A stretch of DNA of 64,000 nt from Hemerocallis citrina. Lineage: Eukaryota; Streptophyta; Magnoliopsida; Asparagales; Asphodelaceae. Within the stretch, counting starts at the first letter, position 1. Every line of letters begins with the position of its first letter. Shown here in pieces: positions 20,470 through 32,889 of the stretch. The translations under genes were made by a program, and so were the position numbers. The notes beneath the pieces were generated by a model that was not told the origin of the DNA, made no database searches, and saw only the letters and a program-made list of their open reading frames with translations. The DNA is taken from the NCBI GenBank assembly GCA_017893485.1, contig CM030368.1, positions 110,057,549-110,121,548 on the forward strand. The letters run 5' to 3'.

Positions 20470-23404
20470 ACTAATTTAGCGCCCCGAGTTCCACACACTG
20501 GAAGCTCGTGACACTTACCCAGAATCTTTACTTCAATGAGTACACAACACAGAAAAACTACAGGAAATTAGAAACTTACATTTGCACAATAAAACTATAT
20601 CCTCCACTTGGATGCTTTCCGCAGCTCGAGTCCCCTGCTCTACGACCAGCAATCCTGCAATTAACAAACTGTGGGCACGTCAGTTGAATACAACTGACGC
20701 AATGTGGATGAAACTCGCAATCTCCAAAATCCTCAACAATCAATATTTGATGCAGGAGAAAAGAAACGTGAAAGTCATACAAACATAAATATCGATGTAT
20801 GTCATGTCCTAGAATTTAATGCACAACTCATATGCACACCATGCTCTTAATCTAATGCAAACTTGATTTGGAAACGTATGCATCCCATATACTCCCCAAA
20901 TCAAGTTCGTATTCTCCAGATGATAGGGTTCAATCCCTCGCCATGCATCTTACTCTTGTACTCTTTTCTATTTCTGACGAATATCTAGTGACTGGTAGTC
21001 TGCAGTACATGCGGTCCATTTCCGCTTCTGTAGTCAGATCGTGGCCCATCTCCACTCCGAACGGTAGTGATCACTCTGTTCATTCAGATCATGGTCCTTC
21101 TCCACTCCGACAGGATCGTGGTATCTCTCCATTCCCAGTCAGGTCTGTGATCATCAGCTTTACCGGAATCATGGTCCTTCTCTACTCCTGCCTCTACCAA
21201 AGTTATTATGAACATAAGGCGAATCAATAGGGTCACCCTTACTCCGCCAAGAGACTTAAAGTTACACTATTGCTCCTTATTCGTATTGATTACCCAGATC
21301 ATAGACGGAAACTTAAGAGTCTATCTCCTAAGTTCCGACAGGACTTGTGACTTACGTCTGCATTCCGTTCTTATCACTAAATCCCAGTAATTAACAGTTG
21401 AGACCACGCTACACAGGTCCCAAATGAGACGACGCCGCACGTGTCCCATTGACAGGTGAGTACACGCCCAACTAGTGTCTGCCCTTACCAATCATGAGTC
21501 ACACTACTTAGGACTAACGCCTTTACTAATTTATACAACTTATGTCAAATCTCGTCCGCCTAATTCCTTCATTAATCACCACTTACTTTCTATGTGAAAT
21601 TATTAGTACTCAAGGTCTCATTGCTCCTAACATAAGCTATGTTTACTAACCATGAACAATTGGTTAGCAATTAGGTTACAACGAGGTCAAGTCTATATTT
21701 CGAACTTGCTAACTTCTCACTAACAAGGTGTTCTAGCATTTTTCTTATTTACTACCATACTAACTTATTTAGCTTACTAACTTGCTAACATGAATAATGC
21801 TAATATTGTTAACATGCTTACACTTACTAACTTGATCACTACTTACACAAGAAGCCCTTATATAGTTCTTAACTACACATCGGAGCTTACTAACATACAT
21901 TAAACTTACTAACATTACAACTGAGCTTACTAACATTATAACTAAGCTTACTAACTTATTAGTAGCTTACTAATACAATGTTAGTAGCTTACTAATACAA
22001 AACTAGTAGTTTGCTAACAATGTAAAACTTACTAACAAGATGCTAACTTGCTAATAAAAAGACTTTAAACATTCAAGACATGGTTTTTATTCATAATCAT
22101 GCATAAAAGATTCATCTTTTACACTTTTACTACCATTCTTAACACCAAGATTGAATCTTTATTTTATCACTAGCATTTTTACACATATAATTTCACAACA
22201 TTCATAAGTAAGAAAGAAGAATACCCACTACAATTTCTAGTAAGCATCAATCATTCATTCTATATATAAAGAAAAATAATAATACATGAGGTGTGAAGAA
22301 TACCCACTTTGATTTGTTTGTAAGCTTCAATCTATTGGTTGGTTCAAGTTGCTATCTCCTCCTCCTTGCACCTTTAGCTTCACCACTTAACTTGATTATG
22401 CATACAAAAAGCTTCTAGGAATTATAGATATGTATATATATTTCTATATAGTTGAAAATGGAAAATAGTGAGAATGAGAAGTGAGAAGCTAGTGTTTAAA
22501 AAGTAGTAGAAAGAGAAGTAAGGTTTCTTTCTATCTTCTCATATTTATAAAGAGAAGAGAAGAGATGGGGAGAGTTGGTCGGCCAGCAAGGAGAGAAAGA
22601 GAGAAGTGGTGAAGTGTAGAAAACTCTAGGTATGCTTAGGTGTCCCCATTTTTCCATTTAACCCCCATAGGCCCTTCTCGGTCGACACATAACCCCCCTT
22701 GGTCAAAAATTGTAGGTTTAGTCTTAGGTCAAACATTGTAGGCTATGGTGTCTTATATATATATATATATCTATATAATAAAACACAAAGAAAGCTATCA
22801 AGTGGCTCTCCTTCAATCCTCCCAAAAGTCAAAGGCCCAGATCTAACCTTACAAAACATATTTCCCCCAAAAGTTCCTCCCCAAAACTCAAATTCAAATC
22901 TCCCACCCAAAACAACTCCTATATTTATTTAATTTTTTTTTCTCTCTCTCTCCCTCCCTCTTCTATATAATATTAAAAAAATTAAGAAATTAATTTTTTA
23001 AAAAAATTCTAAAATATTAAAAAATTTAAAAATTTAAAAATTTAAAAACTTTAAAAATAATTAAAAAAACAAAAAAAAAAACATATAATACGTTTTTTGC
23101 TCTATGTTTGCTACTTCAATTAATTAGCTGAACCTCCAAAACTATTTTTTATGATCAAACAAGGTGCACCGTTCCAAAGACGTGCCGTAGGCACGTGTCA
23201 ACGGGCAAACCTAGTATATATATATATATATATAGTAGTGTGTAGTGTATGCATTTATATTTATGTAGTGTGTATATTTATAATATGACAATGGTAAATA
23301 CAATGTGATAATATATGCAATGATATTGTTCATGAAAAAAATTTATTAATAAATAATTAATAAATACATAAAAGAATTGTTAATTTTGGGGTTATTACAA
23401 CTAA
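20470..23404 (-). mobile_element. Solo LTR B (Tekay/Del-type), with TSD
   Basis: TSD ACTAA at 20470-20474 and 23400-23404. The LTR spans 20475-23399 (2925 bp). On the plus strand it begins TTTAGCGCCCCG where TGTAGCGCCCC is expected, and ends GGGTTATTACA. On the minus strand a TATA-like TATAAATAT lies near 22541-22550. It shares with LTRs A and D the phrase GGGCACGTCAGTTG near 20673 and GGTTCAATCCCTCGCCATG near 20927. A degenerate repeat of CTTACTAAC fills 21720-22060. No internal region. Confidence 0.85.
21720..22060. repeat. Degenerate CTTACTAAC-rich repeat in LTR B
   Basis: The phrase (C/G)CTTACTAAC or a close variant recurs about a dozen times at irregular spacing of roughly 15-30 bp. Confidence 0.7.
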
Positions 23405-24199
23405 TGATGTCTAAATACAAAGTTAGGATTTTCGATTTTCTTGCACAATGAGGAGTTGTTGTAGCGGCCCAAATTTTCAATAAATAAAATTAGAAATACG
23501 TGGTACAATTTCCAGAATCAACTTCAATGTAATCTTAAATATAGCAACCAAATATAGAGAAATTTAAAACTTTTTATTACATAAATTATTTACAAAGCAC
23601 AACGGAAAATTAAACACCTTGAATTACATTTTCTTTCTTTTACAATACATTCTTTTACAATTTGCCTAGGCCATATTATCATTCTACCACATATATCCAA
23701 TCTCAAGCTATACGCACCTACCTGTAAAATACGAGGGTAGAGATAACCCTAACCCCCAAAACTACAGGGGTCAGCCATAATGGTGTAAGTGACATCAAAA
23801 GAAATACAATGTAAATAAAACATGAAGAATAAAGTTATAAACAATACATACCAACAGTAGTAACAGATGGAATATAAAACAACAGTAAATAAAATATGAA
23901 AATATCAAGTGAAACTAAGACTAAGTGTCTAGTGTAGGAAAACAGAAAAACATCATGCATAAAACCAAGTCAAGAAAACACAAATACAATATGATGACTC
24001 TCTAATGCATACTTATCGGATTCTATGCATTCCACACTACATAGGTCCGGTGCAAGCCCTTATCATTCCCCACTATATAGGGTTAGATCCATCGTTATTC
24101 AACTAATCCTACTACAGTGATAGAAACAAGATCCAGAATACTTCGCGAATAGGCATCACAACCCTCAACGCGCAAGCATCATGTAAGAATAGCTCTGAC

Positions 24200-24375
24200 C
24201 CTCAGGAAGAAATCACCTCCCTGACGTGTACCCCATGAATAGGTTTTGCGAGACCCTTGACATGCAGATACACTAGTACAGCCCGTGAACAGGCCCGCTG
24301 GTCCTCGACACATGAATGGACCTGTATGCTCCGTGAATAGGCCTGTAGACCCTCGACATGTGAATGTACCAAATG
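24200..24375. repeat. Short tandem repeat in LTR C, about 60-bp unit
   Basis: The phrase (C/A)GTGAATAGG...(T/C)GACATG recurs about three times next to the conserved GATTCTATGCATTCC block. Confidence 0.6.
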
Positions 24376-25054
24376 TCCTCTCGAGACAGAACAACACACA
24401 GTCCTGGAATGAATCCATTGGATTAGATCCCTAGAGCAAATACTTATGCTTCCTATGTTCTATCATATCTCCATTAGTGCCTGTCCTTAAGTTGATTATT
24501 ATTAAAACACAAATTTCCCATCTCTAGAGTTAGTGTATTCTGCCGGACTTAATTCTACAACAACAATCCCAAGACCCAACTGGTCATAATTAATAAATCT
24601 CATCTGCCGGTTCACAGGAATCCTACTCAACTTCTAGAGACTCACAAAACGAGTATCAACACCAAAATTTTCAATAAAACTCTTTATTTCGCCATCGAAA
24701 TGTTGATATCGAGAAAACTTCTTTAATCAACAAAATCCAAGTTTATTCAATATACTCATAAATTTCCAGAACTGAAATAAAATATTAAATCCAATAAATA
24801 ACTGAGAATCATATTTTAAAGTTGTAGAAAGTCATAAAACATCAATTTTTTCAAAAACCGTATATATTCCATTTTATAAAGTCATGGAAATACAATTTAA
24901 ATTCTATCATAAACAAAATATAACTCTCTGTAAAATACTATAATCTATAGCAAAAAGCATCATCTAAAATAGTACATCAATAATCCATAATATCGAAGAA
25001 ACGATTGTTCAAGAAAAACGAAGAAAAACTCCGGAAAACAATCAGCCAAAGTGC

Positions 25055-25176
25055 TGACAGTCGACTGTCAAAGATAGTGCAAAACACGACGATTGACTAT
25101 CGAGCAAAAATCTGAAAATCCAAGAATTAATAGTCGACTATCATTCTAGTACAAAAATATGGCGGTCGACTGTCAT
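25055..25176. repeat. AGTCGACT palindrome cluster in LTR C
   Basis: A perfect 16-bp palindrome TGACAGTCGACTGTCA at 25055-25070, a 12-bp ATAGTCGACTAT at 25130-25141, and imperfect versions near 25090 and 25163. Confidence 0.85.
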
Positions 25177-25658
25177 ATTAATAAAAATACGGCTTTGAAA
25201 TTCGTGCACATTTTTGCTGATACTTCGTTAAATCTTCATAAAATCATAAATTTGCAAAACAAAATTCCTGAAATGATCAACTACAACTTGTACAACATAC
25301 CGGAGTTTATAAAACAAATCAAAACCAAATCAAGATCATGAAAGAGCAAATTTTCATAAAAATTCTTCAAAGAGTAAAAGTAGTATGTATATATATGTAT
25401 AGGGTGTTTAAGAATCAGCTAAAGTATTAAGATCCATCAAATAGGAGTAGTATAATATTCAATTTAACTTCAGAATTAATACAATCAAGATTCAATCAAA
25501 ATTTCACAAAACATCAATTTTCGACAACTTCTTCAAAACAGGGTATATATGAAAGTGTATATATATATATAAAAGTTCAGACACAGCAGAACTAAAACAG
25601 AGATAATTCACATAATACAATTTGAAATCCAGATCCGTCAAAATGGTAGAAAACTAGA

Positions 25659-26222
25659 TGTTGCCGCTGAAATCGGTGTGGGAGCAAACAGATAGATTTC
25701 TGGATTCTTGGGATGTTGAATAGTCAAACCTAAACTTTCACCGGAGTTTGATCGTGATCTCCCTCCGTTGACCTGCAAAAAGTGCGAAACACCGGGGTTG
25801 ATCCCGGCGATGCACCCTCCGACGCTCTAGTTAGTAATCAGAAATATTATGAAAGAGCTTTGATTGGCAAAAGATTGATTACCTATTAACAGTGGGGGAT
25901 GGGGGGTATTTATAGCCGCCTTAGGGACCAGTTTTGGGATAAGATCAAATCCCTATTTCCCAGTGAAGGGATAGAAGGAATCAGCGCCGTTGATTAAGTA
26001 AAATCATAAACCCTAATTCTATCCAGCTGGGCTGGGTTTCTTGCGGGTTGGAACTCGCACCTAGTTAAGTTGGATCCGTTCATGGGTTATTGGGCCTTTT
26101 TAAAAAGGCCCAGTTCCCATTTCGAATCCGTTTGTAGGTGAAATTACCATTTTACCCCTCAGCTTTGAGATTCACGCCTGATTTGGACGATTTTGATTTA
26201 ACCCTTATTTTTAGCCATATCA
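25659..26222 (-). repeat. 3' LTR of T2
   Basis: 564 bp, from TGATATGGC (minus strand start at 26222) to CGGCAACA (end at 25659). TATA box at 25907-25914 on the minus strand. It differs from the other two T2 LTRs at more sites than those two differ from each other. Confidence 0.95.
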
Positions 26223-26242
26223 CGAGCCCCCTACTCCTGAAG
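26223..26242 (-). promoter_or_regulatory. Polypurine tract of T2
   Basis: AGGAGTAGGGGGCTCG on the minus strand, directly before the 3' LTR. Confidence 0.75.
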
Positions 26243-26904
26243 ACTGAGTTTGATCAGCCTTTGAGGAGTAGTTTTGCGGTTTTAATGGCTTTCAAAGTTG
26301 TATCGGAGTCCGAATGAGGGGTGTCGAATCTTTATATGTGGTATTATGGTGATTTTCAGAGTGAGTTGCGCGCTCAAGGTTGTTCTTGAGCTCTCCTGGA
26401 CTTTTGGTAATTTTTCAGGACTATTTGTTTAATTTTGCGGAGTGGTATTCTATTTTTCGGGAGCACTAATTAATTATTCTAACCAATAATTATTTACCCA
26501 GGGGTTCAAAAATATTTCTCCGAATTTATAATTATTATTTAGAATTTTCAATCAATTTTCGTGAATTTTAAACCATTTTTCTACAATTTTTAAACAACTA
26601 ATTCGAATTAAATAAATAGAAATAGATTTTTTAATTCTATTTATGACGTGGCGCAATTTGGGCTCTCCCTCAGCATGGGGCGCGAATTTTGGGGAGATCT
26701 TGTGCCCGTGGTTGCTCAAAGGTGTATTTTTCTTCATTCGGTGGCAAGTTGCTTCGGCGACGTTGCTGACCCCCTCCAAATCCGTGTTAGGAAGGAGGCC
26801 GAAGTCTAGGGGGGTTCGGGATCTCCTGCTGAGGTGCAGAGATACCTCGACACGACGACACGTGTAAACAAGGGGTTCGGCGAGTCTTTGCCGATGTCCG
26901 GAGA
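26243..26904. other. Untranslated 3' region of T2
   Basis: No gene. 26240-26640 is related to T1 5050-5470 in inverse orientation. 26640-26900 is GC-richer and leads into the tandem array. Confidence 0.5.
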
Positions 26905-28137
26905 GGGTTTTTTCCATGTTTGAGCATCGGTGCCAAGAGCGCTCAGCGAGGCGTGCCGAAGTCCCAAAGTGAAGATATTTTTCCATGTTTGGGTGTCGGT
27001 GCCAAGAGCGCTCGGCAAGGCGTGCCAAGGTCCCAAAGTAAGGAATTTTTCCATGTTTGGGCATCGGTGCTAAGAGCGCTCGGCAAGGCACGCTGAGGTC
27101 CCAAAGTGAGGACTTTTTCCATGTTTGGACGTCGGTACCAAGAGCCCTCGGCAAGGGCGTGCCGAGGTCCCAGAGTGAGGATTTTTTTCATGTTTGGGCG
27201 TCGGTGCCAAGAGCACTCGGCGAGGTGTACCGAAGTCTCAAAGTGAAGATTTTTTCCATGTTTGGGCGTCGGTGCCAAGAGCACTCGGCAGGGCGTGCCG
27301 AGATCCCAAAGTGAGGATTTTTTTTCATGTTTGGGCGTCGGTGCCAAGAGCGCTGGGCAAGGCATGCCGAGGTCCCAGAGTGATGATTTTTTCCATGTTT
27401 GGGCGTCGGTACCAAGAGCGCTCGGCGAGGCGTGCCGAAGTCCCAAAGTGATGATTTTTTCTATGTTTGGGTGTCGGTGCCAAGAGCGCTCGGCAAGGCG
27501 TGCCGAGGTCCCAAAGTTAGGATTTTTCCATGTTTGGGCATCAGTGCCAAGAGCACTCGGCAAGGCGTGTCGAGATCCCAGAGTGAGGATTTTTTCCATG
27601 TTTGGGCGTCGGTGCCAAGAGCGCTCGGCGAGGCGTGCCGAAGTCCCAAAGTGAAGACTTTTTCCATGTTTGGGCGTCGGTGCCAAGAGCGCTCGGCAAG
27701 GCGTGCCGAGGTCCCAAAGTGAGGATTTTTTCCAAGTTTGGGCATCGGTGCCAAGATCGCTCGGCAAGGCGTGCTGAAGTCCCAAAGTGAAGATTTTTTC
27801 CATGTTTGGCATCAATGCCAAGAGTGCTCGGCAAGGCTAACTGAGGTTCCAAAGTGAGAATTTTTTCCATGTTTGGGCGTCGGTGCCAAGAGCGCTCGGT
27901 AAGGCCTGCCGAGGTCCCAAAGTGAGGATTTTTTCATGTTTGGGCATCGGTGCCAAGAGCGCTCGGCATGGCGTGCCGAGGTCCCAAAGTGAGGATTTAT
28001 TCCATGTTTGGGTGTCGGTGCGAAGAGCGCTCGGCAAGGCGTGCCGAGGTCCCAAAGTGAGGATTTTTTGCATGTTTGGGCATCGGTGCCAAGAGCGCTC
28101 GGCATGGCGTGTCGAGGTCCCAAAGTGAGGATAGTGA
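26905..28137. repeat. Tandem array, about 68-bp unit, about 18 copies
   Basis: Each unit contains CATGTTTGGGCGTCGGTGCC and GAGCGCTCGGCAAGGCGTGC followed by a T-run. Starts at about 26915, 26983, 27052, 27120 and 27189 show 67-69 bp spacing. Long open frames in several phases are by-products. A second array of the same unit lies at 32105-32625. Confidence 0.95.
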
Positions 28138-28489
28138 GGATGACAGCTTGGAGATGACAGCTGGCCTTTTGACCATTGATCTTCTGACGACTTTGACCGT
28201 TAGTTATTAATGCAACGGTACAACTTTTGTCGTTTTACGTAAATGGGCCTGACTGTTGGTCTTTTGAGGCCCAACATCCTCGTTTAGTGTACCAGCTTCT
28301 ATAAGAGTCAATCCCACCTCATTTCTTCACTTCTCAAATTTTTAATCCGGCGGTGATTTTTACTATCGAGAGCTTCCGGCAATCGTCGACCGTTTTCCAG
28401 TGAATATTCCGACCGCGACTGTCATTTCAAGGTAACTTATACTTAGTTTATTTCAAGTTAAAAAATTTCCCTTTCCCCTGTTTCGGAGC
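28138..28489 (+). promoter_or_regulatory. Probable promoter and 5' leader of the T2 antisense ORF
   Basis: Between the tandem array and the first open exon. A TATA-like CTATAAGAG at about 28300 is followed by a CT-rich leader. A donor-like AAG/GTAACTTATA at about 28430 suggests a leader intron. Experimental support is lacking. Confidence 0.35.
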
Positions 28490-30510
28490 CCTCCCCTTCT
28501 GCTGGCGAAGCGCCATCTCCGAGTCAGAGACCTCGCACCGACAAGGGCAAGAGAGTTGATGGTCGAGACAACATAGTGGAAGATCCGAAGCGTATGGGGG
28601 AGTTCGGCAGACTGCCAGGGGTGCTGACGGGGCTCCATAGGGTTCGGGAACTTCCGGAGGAGCACGCCGAGCGTATAGTACATGGGAGGGGGCGAAGCTT
28701 CGAGGAGAATGCAGCGAGAGAGACCTCGGAAGCAGACGACACAGTCTCCATTCCCACCAAGGCAGACTTGGCCGCAATCCGGGAGTGTTTTCATATCCTG
28801 GAGGAGTACAAGTTGATGCTGCCGGGTCTCGGGGTGAGGGCCAACTCGCCAATGCTAGTAAACATGTGTTTTTGGCCGGTCAACGCCTTCATCGCCGGGG
28901 CACGGCTTCCTCTCCACCCGTTCACAGTTCATGTGCTTAGGTGGTTCGAGGTCAGCCCCATCCAACTAATACCGAACGCATGGAGGGTCATCAACGGGTT
29001 CGCGCTCCACTACCAGGCAGCCGAGATCGAGCAGGAGGTGAGGGTGCTCCGGACACTCTATCAGCTTCATTAGCAGCACAGGGCCGAGTTCAGATACTAC
29101 TTGGCTCCGAGGCATGGTGCTCGGCTTGTCAGCTGCCCCGACTCGATAAAGCACTGGCGAGACAAGTATTTTATAGTTCGGAGTCGCGAAGCGTGGCCCA
29201 TACCCTTAGATTGGGTGAAGGAGGTGACGAAGAGGGTGAGGGAGTCGCCAGTGCTCCACCCCAACGAAGAAGAGGCGGTTCGGACTCTTCTTGACCAGCC
29301 AAAGTTTGACTGGAGTGATCTGATCGTAGACGCGCTCTTCAAGGGAGGGCTCTGTCGCGTAGACCCCAGTACGCGGCTTTATCTGTTATTTTTTTTTATC
29401 ATAACTTGTGTTTTGACCAACTTCTCTTGCTGCAGAGACTATGGACTACGACGCAATTCTGGCACAGAGGGCGGCCCTTGGAAGCAAGGCGCCTAAGAAG
29501 CGCAAGAGGGTTGCCATGAAGGTGACCGCTCCGAAGCCCCAGACGGTCGCCAGCACCGTTCCGGAGGTGGAGGCTTCGGCGACTGTGACCCCGAGGAGGG
29601 TCCCAGTAGCGACCTCGGCATCGACCGGGGCTGGCGAATTCCCGATAGCCGCTGCTCTCAGGATGGAGGTGCCCCCACTGACAGCGGAGGCCGAGGTGTT
29701 CCTGACCGAGGAGCACAAGAAGATATTCGTTCCGGACTGGCAGGTTCAGAAACTCGACGGCTTCCTCAGTGACTCGACGTCGAGTATGCAAGCAGTGAAG
29801 CATTTGGCGATGCTGAAGGATCGAGCTACCATGGACACCGACAGCGTGGGTGATGATGCCTACGAGATCGCTCGCTCGGCGGTATCGGCGAGTATCGATC
29901 TCTTTCTCTTAAAATACTTGCATATTTATCTCTAACTCTTTTTTTTTTCCTTTTTTCTGTTGTTCGACTGCAGATAACCGTCCACTTCGGTCATCTCATG
30001 GAGAAGATGACGGAGATCGAGAAGGACCTCAAGAAGGAGGTCGACCGTGCCCGAGTGGAGAAAGCTCGTCTTGCCAACGAGCTCGATAATTTGAAAGTCG
30101 AGGTCGAGGGGAAGACGATGAGGCTGGAATACCTCAAAGGCCTCGTCACGAAGCTCGAGGGCGATCTGCTTCGGCAGAGGGGGGAGTCGGCCAAGTAACA
30201 GGCAGAAGCTATGGGAGCTGCCAAGGTTGCGGCGGCGAAGGAAGCCGAAGCTGCGACCATGGAGAAGGCCCAAGGCTTCCTCGCAGCGAACATGGCTAAG
30301 GCATACACTCAAGCCATTAAGCAAGTGTCGGAGCGGTACCCCGAGGTCAGCTGCTCCGGATGGCGGCTCTTCCCCGACCACATCGACGGCTTCGATGCCA
30401 AGTTTGAGGGGGAAGTAGGCGATGATGAAGAGGACATTGAGATCGAAGTTGTTGGCGAACACCAGGGGTCCGTGGTGACTCCGCTAGCATTGGTCGCACC
30501 TTCGGGGTAA
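28490..30510 (+). pseudogene. T2 antisense ORF 1 (putative gypsy-type transposon protein, PF04195-like), spliced, nearly intact
   Basis: Antisense to T2's own transcription. Exon 1 (about 28490-29368) has the family core LPLHPFTVHVLRWF, IPNAWRVINGF; intron 29369-29435 (GTACGC donor, TGCAG acceptor); exon 2 29436-29887 starting with MDYDAILAQRA and a basic KKRKR patch; intron 29888-29973 with a GC donor (GCGAGT, where T1 has GTAAGT) and CAG acceptor; exon 3 29974-30510, a coiled coil ending in an acidic tail. Two in-frame stops, TAG at 29071 and TAA at 30196, otherwise open. No clear ATG for exon 1. Exon borders match T1's copy. Function unknown. Confidence 0.75.
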
Positions 30511-30901
30511 TCCAACCCCGTCCAATCCCGTCACCCTGGGAAAGAGGTCGCCCCATGACTTCTTCTGCTTTCTCTTCTTTTTTTTTGTGTCTTTTGCACT
30601 TTTGGATGTATCGCCTAATTGCGGACTGGCCATCGCACTTTTTGTAATGAATGAAAATCCATCTTTTTGAGTTCGACTATATGTGTGTGAATCTTTGGAG
30701 ATGAGTTTGCAAAAATTTTCTTGAAATTTGGCTAAGTGTTCAAGTCACCTTGCCCAAGGCTTCGGCTTCGTGTTTACAAATTTTTTTTTTGAAATTCTGT
30801 TGTGTACACGTCGCCTTATTCAGGAGTCGGCTTTGTCTTAACCGAATTTTCCAATTTTTGCTAACTGTTTTCGTCGTTTGCCTTGGAATTTTTAGCTCGT
30901 G
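30511..30901. other. Spacer between the two T2 antisense ORFs
   Basis: No open frame of note. 30511-30828 is the source-like match for the displaced copy at 36595-36915. A TTTTTAG acceptor-like site at about 30893 precedes the next frame. Confidence 0.4.
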
Positions 30902-31815
30902 GAGGTGACACAACTTGTCGAACTAACTCATGTGGCGGAGGAGCCATGTTCCGAGGTCGGCCTAGGGGCGACAAAGCTGTGTCTAACTAGGTGCCAAAAG
31001 CTCCTTTATGAAGTCGAGTTGGGGCTGCGCAGAGCCGAAAGTGAACGAAATCATCTGTAACTGATTGTAGGCCACCGAGACATCGGGATTCGAAGACTAG
31101 AAGGGAGGCTTACTGAGATGACTCCTGAAGGCAATGACGATGGCTCGTCAATAGCCTTTACACTTGGCCTGAAGCTTAAGTGTCTCCGTCACTCCTTGTC
31201 GAAGATGACGACGGAGAGGGACGAACTATTAGCCGAAATCCACCATTTGCAGATAGTAGAAGAAGAGATTTTGGCAGAGGAAGAAGAATTATCAGCGGCG
31301 GTGGGCAAGTTGATGGCCGAGCGCGACGAGTTGACGGCGGTGGTCGACGAGTTGAAGAGGGTTACGTTTGACAAGTGTATTGAAGTTACTCAGCTCCGCC
31401 GAATTATTGCCGACAGCTCTGGTGCCGCGGGCTCTGCTGTGCCCACTCGCTTCACGGTAGCCGTGAAGGACGACTCTCTGAAGCAACGAATAGTCGAGCT
31501 AGAGGCAGAGGTTGCTCACCTCAAGCCCCATTCGGGACCGATCAACGTCAGAATCACTTCGTGTACCCGTGAAGAGAGCGAGCGAGGCATTTCGTTTTAT
31601 GAGCTTGCGACTCGTTCGCCTATTGCTCGGCAAAGTCCAGGTGATGCCCAAAGTGGGGTGGCTGTCTCGTCGAGCAGAGCGTCTGTTAGTGCGACTGTCA
31701 GAAGTAGCATGGAAGATACATCTTAGTTCGCCGGTCTAGGGACGAGCTCCGAGGTTAGGCACTGTCGTCCCCGAGTCTCTTTAAAGCGGAACATCCTTGT
31801 GCCTTGGAGCCGTTG
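30902..31815 (+). pseudogene. T2 antisense ORF 2 (coiled-coil protein), two stops
   Basis: Open from 30902 to 31815 except TAA at 31058-31060 and TAG at 31724-31726. The middle is heptad-rich (ERDELLAEIHHLQIVEEEIL), followed by SFYELATRSP, and after the TAG the reading continues with GTSSEVRHCRPRVSLKR, matching T1's uninterrupted copy at 6-848. It may be the last exon of the preceding ORF or a separate gene. No known domain recognised. Confidence 0.6.
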
Positions 31816-32104
31816 AAGTAGTCTTTTGTTTTCCGAGTTTTGCATCTTGTCTAAGTATTACGAGTCGGTCTTGTAATTTTGGCTTTTCAACTCTTGTAAC
31901 TTCGTTGTAAAGAGAAGTACTGTAATTTTAGCTTTTTAACTCTTGTAACTTCGTTGTAAAGCAAAGTACCATCTTGTAATTTTGATTTGTTCCCAAACTT
32001 TATAGGAGCGAAGCTTGTTCCCTCTTTTGGACTTATGCGTTTTGTTAGTCATCTGTGGTTGTAGGAGCACTTTTGAAGGGTGGGCCACTTCTTACTCGCT
32101 TATG
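31816..32104. other. 3' flank of the T2 antisense ORF pair
   Basis: AT-richer, with a 50-60 bp direct repeat (AACTCTTGTAACTTCGTTGTAAAG occurs twice in 31880-31970). Could hold the antisense transcript's polyadenylation region. Confidence 0.4.
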
Positions 32105-32625
32105 AGAGCGCTTGGCAAGATGTACCAAAGTCCAGAGCGAAAGTTTTTCTCACGTTTGGGCGTTGGTGCCAAGAGCGCTCAGCAAGGCGTTCCGAAGTCG
32201 AACGCGAGAGTTTTTTCTCACGTTTGGGCGTCGGTGCCAAGAGCGCATGGCAAAATGTGCCGAAGTCCAAAGCGAGGGTTTTTTCTCATGTTTGGGCATC
32301 GGTGCCAAGAGCGCTCGGCAAGGCGTGCCGAAGTCCAACACAAGAGTTTTTTTCTCACGTTTGGCCATCGGTGCCAAGAGCGCTCGGCAAGGCGTGCCGA
32401 AGTCCAACACAAGAGTTTTTTCTCACGTTTGGGCGTCGGTACCAAGAGCGCTCGGCAAAATGTGCCGAAGTCCAAAGCGAGAGTTTTTTCTCATGTTTGG
32501 GCGTCGGTGCCAAGAGCGCTCGGCAAGGCGTGTCGAGGTCCAACGCGAGAGTTTTTTCTCATGTTTGGGCGTCGGTGCCAAGAGCACTCGGCAAAATGTG
32601 CCGAAATCCTAAAGTGAGAATTACA
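32105..32625. repeat. Second array of the 68-bp unit, about 7 copies
   Basis: Same monomer as 26905-28137 (TTTGGGCGTCGGTGCCAAGA, then GCTCGGCAA), but with a diverged linker (TCCAAAGCGAGAGTTTTTTC). It lies on the other side of the antisense ORF pair. Confidence 0.95.
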
Positions 32626-32889
32626 ACTTCAACTTATGACAACTACTCAAAATCAGAAGCAAATCTTCCTTCTTAAAGTCAGGGAATGTCAACCTTATGA
32701 GCTTGAGGTAAGCGGTGCTATGGTTTTTGCAGCCTCCCCCATGTGAGAGCTACTGCGAATTGTAAGAGAAGCCAGTTTCTTGCAGTGGAGAGCAGTCTCT
32801 TGAAGAATTACTTCAACTTTAAACGAACCATAAGGTTAGCTCTTCTAAGTACTCTTCTCCCATGTTTAGTATAGTGGTAGAAACTCAGT
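32626..32889. other. Spacer between tandem arrays in T2
   Basis: No gene or repeat recognised. Confidence 0.4.

Noticed and set aside
26943..27821. 292-codon minus-strand frame and several overlapping frames in 26.5-28.1 kb
   Set aside because: They are readings of the 68-bp tandem array; open in several phases on both strands with periodic peptide repeats. Not genes.
26905..28137. CRISPR-like repeat array
   Set aside because: Direct repeats are head-to-tail with no unique spacers, inside a plant retrotransposon.
32015..32676. About 200-codon plus-strand frames
   Set aside because: Same reason: second array of the 68-bp unit.
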